A stretch of 64,000 nt of DNA from Caulobacter sp. GTDB lineage: Bacteria > Pseudomonadota > Alphaproteobacteria > Caulobacterales > Caulobacteraceae. A program made the translations under genes and the position numbers. Under the pieces are notes generated by a model. The model searched no databases. It had not been told where the DNA came from and saw nothing but the letters and a program-made list of their open reading frames with translations. This document shows positions 27,171-36,126 of this stretch, piece by piece (the stretch's first letter is position 1; the number at the start of each line of letters is the position of its first letter). Where the stretch lies: NCBI RefSeq assembly GCF_017744445.1, contig NZ_JAGIBH010000002.1, positions 186,001 through 250,000 of the forward strand, written 5' to 3'.

Positions 27171-29360
27171 CTAACCCGGCCCGCCGCTGCTGAAGTCGAA
27201 CTGCTCGGGCCGCGCCTTGCCGCCGCCGAAGGCGTAGCTGAAGCCGAAGAACACCGAGCGGACATTGGCGGTGCGGCGGGTGCGGTCGCGCAAGGTCGGG
27301 GTCTCGGTGACCACCACGTCCTGGAACCAGTCGGCCACGTCCTGGGCCGTGACCACGAACGACAGCTTGTCGTTGACCTTACGGCGATAGCCCAGGTTCA
27401 GCATCTTGAACGGCTCGCGATAGCCCTGCGGCGTGATCCGCTTGCCCGAGCTGAAGACGTTGGCCTGGAAGAAGTCCTTCGGGGTCGCCTGCCAGTTCAG
27501 GTTGGCGCGGCCCGACAGCGTCGTGCCCGAGCGCGTGCCGGTGAAGCCCAGGTTGGCCGCGTCGATCTCGTTCCAGAACACATTGCCCGACAGGTTGTAG
27601 GTCAGGGTCTTGGTCAGGCGGCCGTTGGCGACCAGCTCGACGCCGCCGCTGCGGCTCTTGCCCAGGTTCTCGCGGGTGGTCAGGAAGACGCCGTTGCCCA
27701 GGTTGCTGACCACGTCGGTCACCCCGTCCTTGGCGTCGCGGAAATAGGCCGTGGCCAGGTAGGTCGTCGGCCCTTTGCGGTACTGGTAGCCCAGCTCGAA
27801 CGAGTCGGTGATCTGGGGCTTCAGGTTCGGGTTGCCCTGCCGGTAGTTGAAGGGGTCGATATAGACCCGATACGGATGCAGGTCCTGGGCGCCCGGCCGC
27901 TGGACGCGGCGGCTGAAGCTGGCGCTGAGGTTCTGGTTCTCGTTCAGCTGATAGCGCGTGTGCAGGGTCGGATAGACCTTGAAGTAGCTGTTGTCGGCCT
28001 TCAGGGCGTGGGTCACGTCGTTCAGGTCGATCTGCACCTGCTCGGCGCGCAGGCCGCCCTGCACCGTGAAGTCGCCGAACGGGCGCTCATAGGTCACGTA
28101 GCCCGCATAGACGTCCTGGTCGTACAGGTAGCGGTTGGTCCGCGCCGGATCGGTCACCAGGCCGCCGGCCGTGGCGCCGCTGGCCCCGAAGTTGGTGAAG
28201 TCGTTGCTCGAAAGCTCGAAATCCAGGCCCGTCTTCAGCTTGACGTCCTTGGGCAGCGGCTTTGAGTAGTCCAGCTTCCAGTTGGCCCGCTCCTGGTCGA
28301 CGCCCAGGCCGACGTGCTCATAGACCGTCGCGCCCGGCGTGTTGGCGGTGCGGGCGTCGAAGTCGCGCTGGAAGTCGGTGACCTCGTACTCCAGGTGCGA
28401 GGTCAGCAGGTGATCGGCGCCCTTCAGCTGCCGGCGCCAGTCGGCGCTGGCGGCGGCGTTGTCGCGGGTCATCTCGCCGTCCAGCGTGCGGACATAGGAA
28501 CGCGCCAAACCACCGGCGGCGTTCTGGGCCGCGTAGGTCTCGTCGATGTCGCTGTCGAACTGCATGCGGCGATAGCGGACCTCGCCGCTGATACGGTTCT
28601 GCTTGTCGAGATCGTAGTCGACGCCGCCGCGCAGGTTGGCCATGCCGCCCTTGTTCTGGACGTCGGCGTCCTGGGTGCTGGGCAGGAAGCGGCCGCTGGC
28701 CGTGTCCAGGGTCTCGCGCTGGATCAGCTGGCGGGCGTCCTGGGTGTCATAGCGATAGCTGGCGTCGCCGCTCAGGGTCAGCTTGCCGTCGCGGCGCGTG
28801 GCGCTGACGCCGCCGTTGTGGCGGCCTTGGGTGTCGACATTGAAGCGGAACGTGCCGTTCGTGCCCGGCTTCATGGTCTTCTTGGTGATCAGGTTGATGA
28901 TCCCGGCCGAGCCGTCCGGACGGAAGGCGGCCGACGGGTTGGTCATCACCTCGACGCGCTCGATCTGGTCGGCCGGCATCGACATCAGGGCGTCGCCCTT
29001 GCCCTCGCCGGTAAACTGGTTGCTGGGCTTGCCGTCGATCATGATCGTGACATTGGCGTCGCCGCGCAGGCTGACATTGCCGCGCACGTCGACCTCCACC
29101 GAGGGCACGTTGCGCAGGGCGTCGGCGATCGAGCCGGTCTTGGCCGTCAGGTCGTTGGCGACGCTGTAGCTGCGGCTGTCGATCGAGGTGCGGGTGGCGG
29201 TGTTGTCGGACGTGATGGTCACGGCCTCGACGGCGGTCGAGCCCTCTTTCGCAGCGGGCTTGGGCGCCGTCTGCGCGGCGGGCGCGGGAGCCGTCTGCGC
29301 TTGTACGGCAACCGGCAGCAACGCCGTCGCGGCGGCGAAAAGAGCAAGCTTCAGACGCAC
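27171..29360 (-). CDS. TonB-dependent outer-membrane receptor
   Basis: This 729-aa protein has a signal peptide (LKLALFAAATALLPVAVQA, cleavage before QTAP) and a Pro/Ala-rich linker. The plug domain (about 60-170) reads SIADALRNVPSVEVDVRGNVSLRG, TIMIDGKPSNQFTG and QIERVEVMTNPSAAFRPDGSAGIINLITKK. A 22-strand-type beta-barrel ends in FGFSYAFGGGKARPEQFDF. The GTG start at 29360 follows GGGGGA; upstream codons lack a signal peptide. It is divergent from the XylE-type transporter across a 347-base control region, so it may import oligosaccharides across the outer membrane, as many Caulobacter receptors do. The ligand is not determined by sequence. Confidence 0.9.
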   Translation of the reverse strand: MRLKLALFAAATALLPVAVQAQTAPAPAAQTAPKPAAKEGSTAVEAVTITSDNTATRTSIDSRSYSVANDLTAKTGSIADALRNVPSVEVDVRGNVSLRGDANVTIMIDGKPSNQFTGEGKGDALMSMPADQIERVEVMTNPSAAFRPDGSAGIINLITKKTMKPGTNGTFRFNVDTQGRHNGGVSATRRDGKLTLSGDASYRYDTQDARQLIQRETLDTASGRFLPSTQDADVQNKGGMANLRGGVDYDLDKQNRISGEVRYRRMQFDSDIDETYAAQNAAGGLARSYVRTLDGEMTRDNAAASADWRRQLKGADHLLTSHLEYEVTDFQRDFDARTANTPGATVYEHVGLGVDQERANWKLDYSKPLPKDVKLKTGLDFELSSNDFTNFGASGATAGGLVTDPARTNRYLYDQDVYAGYVTYERPFGDFTVQGGLRAEQVQIDLNDVTHALKADNSYFKVYPTLHTRYQLNENQNLSASFSRRVQRPGAQDLHPYRVYIDPFNYRQGNPNLKPQITDSFELGYQYRKGPTTYLATAYFRDAKDGVTDVVSNLGNGVFLTTRENLGKSRSGGVELVANGRLTKTLTYNLSGNVFWNEIDAANLGFTGTRSGTTLSGRANLNWQATPKDFFQANVFSSGKRITPQGYREPFKMLNLGYRRKVNDKLSFVVTAQDVADWFQDVVVTETPTLRDRTRRTANVRSVFFGFSYAFGGGKARPEQFDFSSGGPG

Positions 29361-29707
29361 GGATATCCCCCAGAGACGCAGCAACCGACGCGCCGACGCT
29401 GCAACGCCGACACCGGCAACATTACAAAATGTACATGTGTAAGATTTAGCCTTCCGATGTGTAGCGCCCCTTTGGCCCGGAAGACAAATATCTTTTCCGC
29501 AATGTTCCCCGCCGCGCGTCCTACTCACGGACACTGCGGAAACTGCTATCCAGGGTCCGCAGGGGTGAGTCTCGTGCGCTGAAGGGGGCCCTAAGAACCG
29601 CCGCTTGCGCGCTGATACCGGTAACACTAAGGTCGCCGGCAACTAGAGGTCCGACAAGGACCATAGGGCATCAAACGGGCCGGACGGGCCCAACGGGGAG
29701 GACACCT
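29361..29707. other. Divergent control region between the TonB receptor and xylE
   Basis: This 347-base gap includes an AT-rich stretch near 29421-29450 (ATTACAAAATGTACATGTG) that could hold the receptor promoter, and a LacI-type inverted repeat at 29613-29626. No gene or repeat family member is seen. Confidence 0.6.
29613..29626. promoter_or_regulatory. LacI-type operator candidate upstream of xylE
   Basis: TGATACC/GGTAACA, 14 bases with one mismatched pair and a CC/GG centre. It ends 81 bases before the transporter start. The centre differs from the GC/GC xylX operator, so another LacI-family protein is likely to bind here. Confidence 0.55.
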
Positions 29708-31144
29708 GTGGCTTCAGTTTCCAACGCTGGCCCTAGCGCCGGCATGAGCGCCGATGGGGGCAAGGTCAACATGGCCTTCGTCGCCGGCATCGTCGCCGTC
29801 GCCACGATCGGCGGCTTCATGTTCGGCTATGACAGCGGCGTCATCAACGGCACCCAGGAAGGCCTGAACAGCGCCTTCAAGCTCACCGAATTCGGCACCG
29901 GCCTGAACGTGGCCGCCATCCTGATCGGCTGCGCCATCGGCGCTTTCGCCGCCGGCCGCCTGGCCGACGTGTGGGGCCGCCGCACGGTGATGATCATCTC
30001 GGCGATCCTGTTCATCATCAGTGCGCTGGGCACCGGCGCGGCCCACACCTCGACCATCTTCGTCATCTTCCGCCTGATCGGCGGCCTGGGCGTCGGCGCG
30101 GCCTCGGTGCTGTGCCCCGTCTACATCTCGGAAGTCACGCCCGCGAACATCCGCGGCCGCCTGTCGTCCGTGCAGCAGATCATGATCATCACCGGCCTGA
30201 CCGGCGCGTTCCTGGCCAACTACGTGCTGGCCCACACCGCCGGTAGCTCGACCGCCGAGTTCTGGCTGGGCCTGCCCGCCTGGCGCTGGATGTTCTGGAT
30301 GCAGGTCATCCCGGCCGGCGTGTTCTTCCTGTGCCTGCTGGGCATTCCGGAAAGCCCGCGCTACCTGGTCGCCAAGGGCCAGGACGCCAAGGCCGAGGCC
30401 ATCCTGTCGCGCCTGTTCGGCGAAGGTCAGGGCGCCAAGAAGGTCGCCGAGATCCGCGCCTCGCTGAGCGCCGACCACAAGCCGAAGTTCTCGGACCTGC
30501 TGGACCCGGTGACCAAGAAGATCCGTCCGATCCTGTGGGCCGGCCTGGTCCTGGCCATCTTCCAGCAGTTCGTCGGCATCAATATCGTCTTCTACTACGG
30601 CTCGGTGCTGTGGCAGTCGGTGGGCTTCACCGAGGACGACAGCCTGAAGATCAACATCCTGTCGGGCGCCCTGTCGATCCTGGCCTGCCTGGCCGCGATC
30701 GCTCTGATCGACCGCATCGGCCGCAAGCCCCTGCTGCTGATCGGCTCGGCCGGCATGGCCGTGACCCTGGGCATCCTGACCTGGTGCTTCTCGACCGCCA
30801 CCACGGTCAATGGCGCCCTGCATCTGGACGGCAGCGTCGGCCCGATCGCCCTGGTCGCCGCCAACCTGTACGTGATCTTCTTCAACCTCTCCTGGGGCCC
30901 GGTCATGTGGGTCATGCTGGGCGAGATGTTCCCCAACCAGATGCGCGGTTCGGCCCTAGCCGTCGCGGGCTTCGCCCAGTGGATGGCCAACTTCGCCATC
31001 TCGTTCAGCTTCCCGGCCATGGCCAAGATGAGCCTGGCGGCCACCTACGGCTTCTACGCCGTCAGCGCCGTGGTCTCGTTCTTCCTGGTCCAGAAACTGA
31101 TCCACGAAACCCGTGGCAAGGAACTGGAGGCGATGGAGGGCTAA
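29708..31144 (+). CDS. xylE: MFS sugar:proton symporter, XylE-type
   Basis: This 478-aa inner-membrane protein has 12 predicted helices and the sugar-porter signatures: GFMFGYDSGVINGT in helix 1, GRLADVWGRRTVM between helices 2 and 3, PVYISEVTPANIRGRL after helix 4, PESPRYLVAKG in the central loop, QQFVGINIVFYYG in helix 7, and DRIGRKPLLL between 8 and 9. QQ and N residues in helix 7 contact the sugar in E. coli XylE. Proximity to xylXABCD and the known Caulobacter locus point to xylose uptake. The GTG start at 29708 follows GGGGAGGA. A strong terminator follows. Confidence 0.88.
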   Translation: MASVSNAGPSAGMSADGGKVNMAFVAGIVAVATIGGFMFGYDSGVINGTQEGLNSAFKLTEFGTGLNVAAILIGCAIGAFAAGRLADVWGRRTVMIISAILFIISALGTGAAHTSTIFVIFRLIGGLGVGAASVLCPVYISEVTPANIRGRLSSVQQIMIITGLTGAFLANYVLAHTAGSSTAEFWLGLPAWRWMFWMQVIPAGVFFLCLLGIPESPRYLVAKGQDAKAEAILSRLFGEGQGAKKVAEIRASLSADHKPKFSDLLDPVTKKIRPILWAGLVLAIFQQFVGINIVFYYGSVLWQSVGFTEDDSLKINILSGALSILACLAAIALIDRIGRKPLLLIGSAGMAVTLGILTWCFSTATTVNGALHLDGSVGPIALVAANLYVIFFNLSWGPVMWVMLGEMFPNQMRGSALAVAGFAQWMANFAISFSFPAMAKMSLAATYGFYAVSAVVSFFLVQKLIHETRGKELEAMEG

Positions 31145-31168
31145 GCCTCTTCGTCAGCCTGAAAAAGG

Positions 31169-31201
31169 AACGCCCGGGGGTCATCTCCCGGGCGTTTTTT
31201 T
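31169..31201 (+). terminator. Rho-independent terminator after xylE
   Basis: AACGCCCGGG at 31169-31178 pairs with CCCGGGCGTT at 31187-31196 across an 8-base loop, followed by a run of T residues. Confidence 0.9.
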
Positions 31202-31284
31202 GTGCGGATTTTCAGGGTCGATCGTTGTTACGGCCCTTTGTAGCGTTTTTGAAAAACGTCATAGAAATCAAACGCAACAAAGCA

Positions 31285-31299
31285 TGACACCGGTGGACA
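31285..31299. promoter_or_regulatory. Weak LacI-type operator candidate upstream of the GH43 gene
   Basis: TGACACC at 31285-31291 is a perfect CC/GG-type half-site; the other half, GGTGGACA, fits only with one extra base. It is 60-74 bases upstream of the GH43 start. Confidence 0.3.
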
Positions 31300-31358
31300 T
31301 CGCCACGGGCTTGCCGCTAAGTGACCGCAACCAAAGTACTCGTCGGGAGGAATACCCC

Positions 31359-32984
31359 ATGGTCGATATCAATCGTCGCGGCGCGCTGGGCTCGCTGCTG
31401 ACCGGCGCCGGCCTGGCCGCCCTGCCCGCCACCTCCGAGGCCGCCGGCCAGATGGGCCTGCTGCCCGCCAAGGCCACGACCGGCCCGACCTGGGTGAAAG
31501 GCGTCGAGGGTCAGCGCAAGGCCGACCTGGGCGACGGCACGTTCCTGAATCCGATCCTGGCCGGCGACCACCCCGACCCGTCGATCCTGAAGGACGGCGA
31601 CGACTACTACATGACCCACTCGTCGTTCGACGCGTATCCGGGTCTGCTGATCTGGCACTCCAAGGACCTGGTGAACTGGACCCCGGTCACCACGACGCTG
31701 AAGACCAACGTCGGCTCGATCTGGGCGCCCGAGATCTGCAAGCACAAGGGCCGCTACTACATCTACCTGCCGGCCAAGTTCCCCAACAACAACACCAGCT
31801 ACGTGATCTGGGCCGACAAGATCGAAGGCCCGTGGTCCGAGCCGGTCGACCTGAAGCTGCCGCGCTATATCGACCCTGGCCACATCGTCGACGAAAAGGG
31901 CGATCGCTGGCTGTTCCTGTCGGGCGGCGACCGCATCAAGCTGGCGCCCGACGGCCTGTCGACGGTGGGCGAGCCCGAACACGTCTATAACCCTTGGCGC
32001 TATCCCGACACCTGGGACGTCGAGGGCTTCTCGCCCGAAGGCCCCAAGGTCATGAAGCGCGGCGAATACTTCTACATGATCACCGCCGTGGGCGGCACGG
32101 CGGGTCCTCCGACCGGCCACATGGTCATCGTGGCGCGCAGCAAGTCGCTGGCCGGTCCGTGGGAGGATCACCCGCACAATCCGGTCGTGCGCACCGTCGA
32201 CAACAGCGAGAAGTGGTGGTCGCGCGGCCACGCCACCCTGGTCGAGGGCCCGACGCCGGGCGACTGGTGGACCGTCTATCACGGCTACGAGAACGGCTAT
32301 TACACCCTGGGCCGCCAGACCCTGCTGGCCCCGGTCACCTGGACCGCCGACGGCTGGTTCGAGGTGGGAGGCGGCGATCTCTCGCAGCCGATCAAGAAAC
32401 CCAAGGGCGGCGAGCCCGGCCCGCACGGCAAGGCGCTGTCGGACGACTTCACCACCGACAAGCTGGGCGTCCAGTGGGCATTCTTCGACCCCAAGCCGGG
32501 CGAGGCCAGCCGCATCAGCCGCGCCAACGGCGTCATGACCTTGAAGGGCGCCGGCGAGGCCCCGTCCAGCGGCGCGCCGCTGATCTTCGTCAATGGCGAC
32601 CAGGCCTATGAGATCGAGTGCGAGATCGAGGTCGACGCCGACACCCGCGCCGGCCTGATCCTGTTCTACGACCGCCAGCTGTATGCGGGCCTGGGCTTCG
32701 ATCAGAAGAACTTCGTCACCCACCAATACGGCATCGAGCGCGGGCGGCCGGCGAACCCGCACGGCGCCAAGATGCTGATGAAGCTGATCAACACCCGCCA
32801 CATCGTCAGCTTCCACACCAGCGGCGACAGCGGCCAGACCTGGAAGCGCTTCGACCGCGGCATGGAAGTCAGCGGCTACCACCACAATGTCCGCGGCGGC
32901 TTCCTGATGCTGAAGCCGGGCCTCTATGCGGCCGGCAAGGGCTCGGCGCGGTTCAAGAACTTCAAGTACCGGGCGCTGGCCTAA
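31359..32984 (+). CDS. GH43 beta-xylosidase/alpha-L-arabinofuranosidase, exported
   Basis: This 541-aa enzyme has a twin-arginine-like signal (INRRGALGSLLTGAGLAALP, cleavage near SEA/AGQ). The five-bladed propeller carries the GH43 catalytic acids: base Asp73 in HPDPS, pKa modulator Asp172 in YIDPGH, and acid Glu227 in SPEGPK. A C-terminal beta-sandwich (about 365-540) is of the GH43 beta-xylosidase C2 type. It would cleave xylose or arabinose from xylan fragments in the periplasm, feeding the nearby xylose pathway. The ATG at 31359 follows GGGAGGA. Longer in-frame starts lie in the terminator region and lack a signal. Confidence 0.9.
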   Translation: MVDINRRGALGSLLTGAGLAALPATSEAAGQMGLLPAKATTGPTWVKGVEGQRKADLGDGTFLNPILAGDHPDPSILKDGDDYYMTHSSFDAYPGLLIWHSKDLVNWTPVTTTLKTNVGSIWAPEICKHKGRYYIYLPAKFPNNNTSYVIWADKIEGPWSEPVDLKLPRYIDPGHIVDEKGDRWLFLSGGDRIKLAPDGLSTVGEPEHVYNPWRYPDTWDVEGFSPEGPKVMKRGEYFYMITAVGGTAGPPTGHMVIVARSKSLAGPWEDHPHNPVVRTVDNSEKWWSRGHATLVEGPTPGDWWTVYHGYENGYYTLGRQTLLAPVTWTADGWFEVGGGDLSQPIKKPKGGEPGPHGKALSDDFTTDKLGVQWAFFDPKPGEASRISRANGVMTLKGAGEAPSSGAPLIFVNGDQAYEIECEIEVDADTRAGLILFYDRQLYAGLGFDQKNFVTHQYGIERGRPANPHGAKMLMKLINTRHIVSFHTSGDSGQTWKRFDRGMEVSGYHHNVRGGFLMLKPGLYAAGKGSARFKNFKYRALA

Positions 32985-33040
32985 CCCCTTCACCGATCGC
33001 CCCGGCGCCACGGGTCGCGCTTTGCGCGCCCGAGCATAAA

Positions 33041-33160
33041 CTCCAGCCGGGGTCCAGATCGAACCCACGAACGCTCGACGGGCGGACAGGCAGACTGGCG
33101 CGAACACCCCGGCTGCTCAGGATGAATCTGGGTCCCGGCCTTCGCCGGGAAGACGGGAGA
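33041..33160. repeat. Palindromic repeat, family A copy 3
   Basis: The left arm is degenerate (CAGCCGGGGTCCAGATC), without the full hairpin. The right arm, GAATCTGGGTCCCGGCCTTC then GCCGGGAAGACGGGAG, is better kept. Its last bases include the GGGAG Shine-Dalgarno of the CE12 gene. Confidence 0.75.
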
Positions 33161-33165
33161 TTGAG

Positions 33166-34023
33166 ATGTCGTTGAAGGCTTTTGCGGCGATTGCCGCCCT
33201 CCTTCTCCCCGCCGCCGCCCACGCCCAAGAACCGATGTTCAAGGCCCCGAAGATCGTCCTCGTGGGCGACTCCACCACGGCGGTAAGCAGCGGCTGGGGC
33301 GGCAGTTTCTGTGCGAAACACGTCAGCTCGAACGTCGCCTGCGTGAACCTGGGACGCGGCGGACGCTCCAGCCGGACCTATCGCGAGGAGGGCTCGTGGG
33401 CCCTGGCCCTGAAGGAGATGACGTCGGGCGGCTTCGCCAAGACCTACGTCCTTATCCAGCTGGGCCACAACGACCAGCCGGGCCGGCCCGAGCGCTCGAC
33501 GGATCTCGCCACCGAGTTCCCGGTCAACATCAAGCGCTTCGTCGACGAGGCCCGCGCGGCCGGCGCCACCCCGGTGCTGGTCACCCCACTGATCCGCCGC
33601 CAGTTCAAGGACGGCCAGATCCATGACGACCTCGCCCCCTGGGCCGACGCGATCCGCAAGGTCGCCGCCGAGACCGGCGCGCCACTGGTCGACCTGCACA
33701 AGCTGTCCAAGGACGCCGTTCAGGCCATGGGCCCGGTGGAGGCCCTGAAGCTCGGCGAAGCCCCGCCATCGGCCGAGGTCGCGGCCGCCGCCAAGACCGG
33801 CACCACCACCGGCGCGGCCTTCTACGAACCGGCGATTCCCGGCGCCGTGGTCCCGCCGCGTCCGCCGGCGGCTCCGCCGACGCCGCCCGGCCCGATGGGC
33901 AGCTTCAAGCCGGTGTTCGACTACACGCACGTCGGGCCTGACGGCGCGGATCTATTCTCGGCGATGGTGGCCAAGGCGCTGGCGGCGGCCGTGCCGGAGT
34001 TAGGGCGGCAGCTGCTGCCTTAG
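33166..34023 (+). CDS. CE12-type SGNH acetylesterase (rhamnogalacturonan/xylan acetylesterase-like), exported
   Basis: This 285-aa protein has a Sec signal (cleavage after AHA, about residue 20). SGNH blocks are visible: GDST with nucleophile Ser36, NLGRGGRSSRTY, QLGHNDQ, and DYTHVGPDGA with Asp252 and His255. A proline-rich insert (VVPPRPPAAPPTPPGPMGSF, about 225-245) lies between the central helices and the catalytic His loop and is not usual. The GGGAG Shine-Dalgarno at 33155-33159 comes from the repeat upstream. It follows the GH43 gene and is probably part of the same hemicellulose programme, though a pectin substrate is possible. Confidence 0.85.
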   Translation: MSLKAFAAIAALLLPAAAHAQEPMFKAPKIVLVGDSTTAVSSGWGGSFCAKHVSSNVACVNLGRGGRSSRTYREEGSWALALKEMTSGGFAKTYVLIQLGHNDQPGRPERSTDLATEFPVNIKRFVDEARAAGATPVLVTPLIRRQFKDGQIHDDLAPWADAIRKVAAETGAPLVDLHKLSKDAVQAMGPVEALKLGEAPPSAEVAAAAKTGTTTGAAFYEPAIPGAVVPPRPPAAPPTPPGPMGSFKPVFDYTHVGPDGADLFSAMVAKALAAAVPELGRQLLP

Positions 34024-34031
34024 GACTTGCT

Positions 34032-34165
34032 CCCTCTCCCATAGGGAGAGGGTCGGGGTGAGGGGTTACAGCGTCAGCCGAAGTGCCGGCACGCCGTCAA
34101 CCAGCGTAACCACTCACCCTCCCACCGCTCCGCGGCGGGCCCCTCCCTCTCTCTATGAGAGAGGG
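34032..34165. repeat. Intergenic palindromic repeat, family B copy 4
   Basis: CCCTCTCCC-ATA-GGGAGAGGG at the left, CCGAAGTGCCGGCACGCCG in the loop, and CCGCGGCGGGCCC plus CCCTCTCTC-TAT-GAGAGAGGG at the right. It marks the boundary between the CE12 gene and the lower-GC segment carrying the Abi-alpha gene. Bases 34166-34333, after it, show no gene. Confidence 0.8.
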
Positions 34166-34333
34166 ATTCTAGACGTCCGACATGTGTGGTTGGCGGACAC
34201 GGGCTTAACCGCAGCGCGTGCCGTTTTGGCTACGCCATCGAGGATCGAGAGGCGCTAATCTCCATGGCCCTGGAAGGTCTGACTAGCTAAGATTGTAGCC
34301 AGACACGCTGGCAATCATTAGTCGGACGAGAGC

Positions 34334-35092
34334 ATGGGTGGATCAGACGATAGCGGCTCCGGCGACAAGAGCCTTGATATTTTCGGCGTTAAGCCGGTCG
34401 GGCAGGCCGCACTGAAGGTGACGGAAGCCACGGTCGACGGGGCTGGAGAGTTTCTCAGCCGCATCTGTCTTCCAGCCGCTGAGGAATTTGGCTTGCTCCT
34501 GCAAGACCGAGTAAGGGTTTGGCGTTCGGATCAGATGCTCAAACTTACCGTTCGCAGCCAGAAAAAGTATCAGGAGGCATTTGGCAACGCCAAACGGCAC
34601 GCCCATCCGCGCCTAGTCTCAGCGATTCTCGAGCACGGTTCATGGGAGGACGACGCCCAAATCCAAGATCTTTGGGCGGGGTTGCTGGCAGCGTCATGCA
34701 CCGCTGACGGAAAGTCTCAGGAGACGCTGATTTTCATCAATCTACTCAAAGATATGACCTCGCCCGAGGCCAAACTGATCGCATTCCTTGCTGGCAAGTG
34801 CGCCAAGCGGAAAACTAAAACCGGCCTCATACTCAGCGAGTCGACTTTCTTCTCGACCCCAGATCTCTTTGAGGTAACGGGCGTGAACGATATCCACGTT
34901 CTCGACATCATGATCGATCATCTACATCAACTGGGGATGCTTGATGTCGGCTCATCGCTAGCCACCGACGGCCTCGAGCTGCACTCCCTCTCGATCGCCG
35001 CGCTCGCTCTCCACTTCTATTCGCGATGCATGGCGCCGGGAAAGTCTGTCTTCGAATTCTATGACGTCAAGGATCCACCTAATGGCGGCTGA
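34334..35092 (+). CDS. Abi-alpha (DUF4393) family protein, candidate phage-defence protein
   Basis: This 252-aa protein resembles the Abi-alpha/DUF4393 family associated with abortive infection. The N-terminal half reads DIFGVKPVGQAALKVTEATV, then EEFGLLLQDRVRVWRSDQM, QEAFGNAKRHAHPRLVSAIL and a conserved-looking EHGSWEDDAQIQDLWAGLLA. The C-terminal half (about 125-250) is a helical domain, possibly a winged-helix-like reader of phage signals. There is no membrane segment or signal peptide. Sampled lines are 55-58% G+C, well below the neighbouring genes, suggesting horizontal acquisition. No second defence gene is adjacent, so it may act alone. Function is inferred from family resemblance and has not been tested. 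Confidence 0.72.
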   Translation: MGGSDDSGSGDKSLDIFGVKPVGQAALKVTEATVDGAGEFLSRICLPAAEEFGLLLQDRVRVWRSDQMLKLTVRSQKKYQEAFGNAKRHAHPRLVSAILEHGSWEDDAQIQDLWAGLLAASCTADGKSQETLIFINLLKDMTSPEAKLIAFLAGKCAKRKTKTGLILSESTFFSTPDLFEVTGVNDIHVLDIMIDHLHQLGMLDVGSSLATDGLELHSLSIAALALHFYSRCMAPGKSVFEFYDVKDPPNGG

Positions 35093-35311
35093 AGGCCGCT
35101 CTCGACGACGCCAACATTACCTTCGACTCCAGTAAGCTCGACGCCGAGCCTGCGATACAGCTGCAGCGGGCCGACGCCTATCGCGAGCTGCTCAATCCTG
35201 CATCAACGAGGCGGCTCGCTCTACCATGGCGGCCTGCGCCATCGGTAGGCCTCTCCTCGCTAACGTCCGCAACGGGTCGGCAGACGCCGTTCTGCCCCTT
35301 GCTACAGACCG
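35093..35311. other. Gene remnant or non-coding segment downstream of the Abi-alpha gene
   Basis: Reading from about 35094 gives LDDANITFDSSKLDAEPAIQ then LQRADAYRELLN before the similarity to any protein-like pattern fades. This may be the end of a broken gene. No start codon, Shine-Dalgarno or repeat is seen. Confidence 0.35.
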
Positions 35312-35992
35312 TCAGTCGGCGGCCGTGTCCGTGTTCACCGCCATCATCCTCGGCACGATCAGTCCCGCCGCATTCACCCGATCCCCGCCCGGCGCCAGGA
35401 TCTCCAGGTGCACGTGGTCGGTGATGCCGGGGTAGTGGCTCTGCAGGCTCTCGACCTTGCCGATCCGGTCACCCAGGCGGACGGTTGCGCCGACCTCGAC
35501 GTCCGGGGTCACGTAGAACGACCGCGCCGCGTAGCCCAGGGCCGGGTTGGTGATCTCGACGAACTTCAGGTCGGTGTCGCCGGCATAGGCGTAGCCGATC
35601 TTGGTGACGTAGCCCGACATCGGGGCGTGGACGGTCTGGCCGGCCCGGGCGACATAGTCGACGCCCTCGTGGGCGCGGCTGCCGCCGTCGCGGCGGGCGC
35701 CGAAGAAGCCGTCGCCGAAGTCGTCATGGCCGCGCGGGGCCGAGCCCGTGGGGTTGGCGAAGTCGCTGGCCCCGTCGCCGTCGATGTCGGCGCCCTTCCA
35801 GACCAGCTCCATGACTGGCGGCGGCGCGGCCTTGGCCGGGGCGATGCCGGCCAGCAGCTTGACGATCGGCGACGGGGTGGGATGGCGCGCGACCGGCCGC
35901 TCCATGGCCGCCACCACCATCGGCGCGAAGACAACCGCCAGGCCCAGGGCGCACCGCAGGGCAGCGGGCTTCGTCGCGATCGATGCGGTCAT
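35312..35992 (-). CDS. M23-family (LytM) peptidase, exported
   Basis: This 226-aa protein has a signal-anchor or signal peptide (ALRCALGLAVVFAPMVVAA) and an EF-hand-like ADIDGDGASDFANP segment that may bind calcium. The LytM zinc motifs are present: HEGVDY (H-x3-D) and DHVHLE (H-x-H). M23 peptidases cut peptidoglycan cross-links or act as scaffolds; with both zinc motifs intact this one is probably active. The start ATG 35992 gives MTASIATKP before the hydrophobic stretch; a longer form is less likely. It is convergent with the Abi-alpha gene. Confidence 0.85.
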   Translation of the reverse strand: MTASIATKPAALRCALGLAVVFAPMVVAAMERPVARHPTPSPIVKLLAGIAPAKAAPPPVMELVWKGADIDGDGASDFANPTGSAPRGHDDFGDGFFGARRDGGSRAHEGVDYVARAGQTVHAPMSGYVTKIGYAYAGDTDLKFVEITNPALGYAARSFYVTPDVEVGATVRLGDRIGKVESLQSHYPGITDHVHLEILAPGGDRVNAAGLIVPRMMAVNTDTAAD

Positions 35993-36126
35993 GGGAGACT
36001 TTCTGCCGTTGGGAATGGACGGCAGATATGGATTGGTTAACGCGCCTTCGCCATGCGACCGGACGTCGCGAAAATTCATGCTTAAGCTATGAATTCATTG
36101 GCGAATTTTTGACACAATCGCGAAGA

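Noticed and set aside
29421..29450. TTACA...TGTAA inverted repeat in the TonB-xylE gap
   Set aside because: The outer arms match but the spacing around the inner ATGTACAT is asymmetric, so a specific operator call is not supported.
29361..29642. N-terminal extension of the TonB receptor frame
   Set aside because: The upstream residues lack a signal peptide and have random composition; GTG 29360 has a good Shine-Dalgarno and leads directly into a standard signal sequence.
35226..35435. Forward open frame of 69 codons near the M23 peptidase
   Set aside because: Most of it is the complement of the M23 peptidase coding sequence and it shows no recognisable features.
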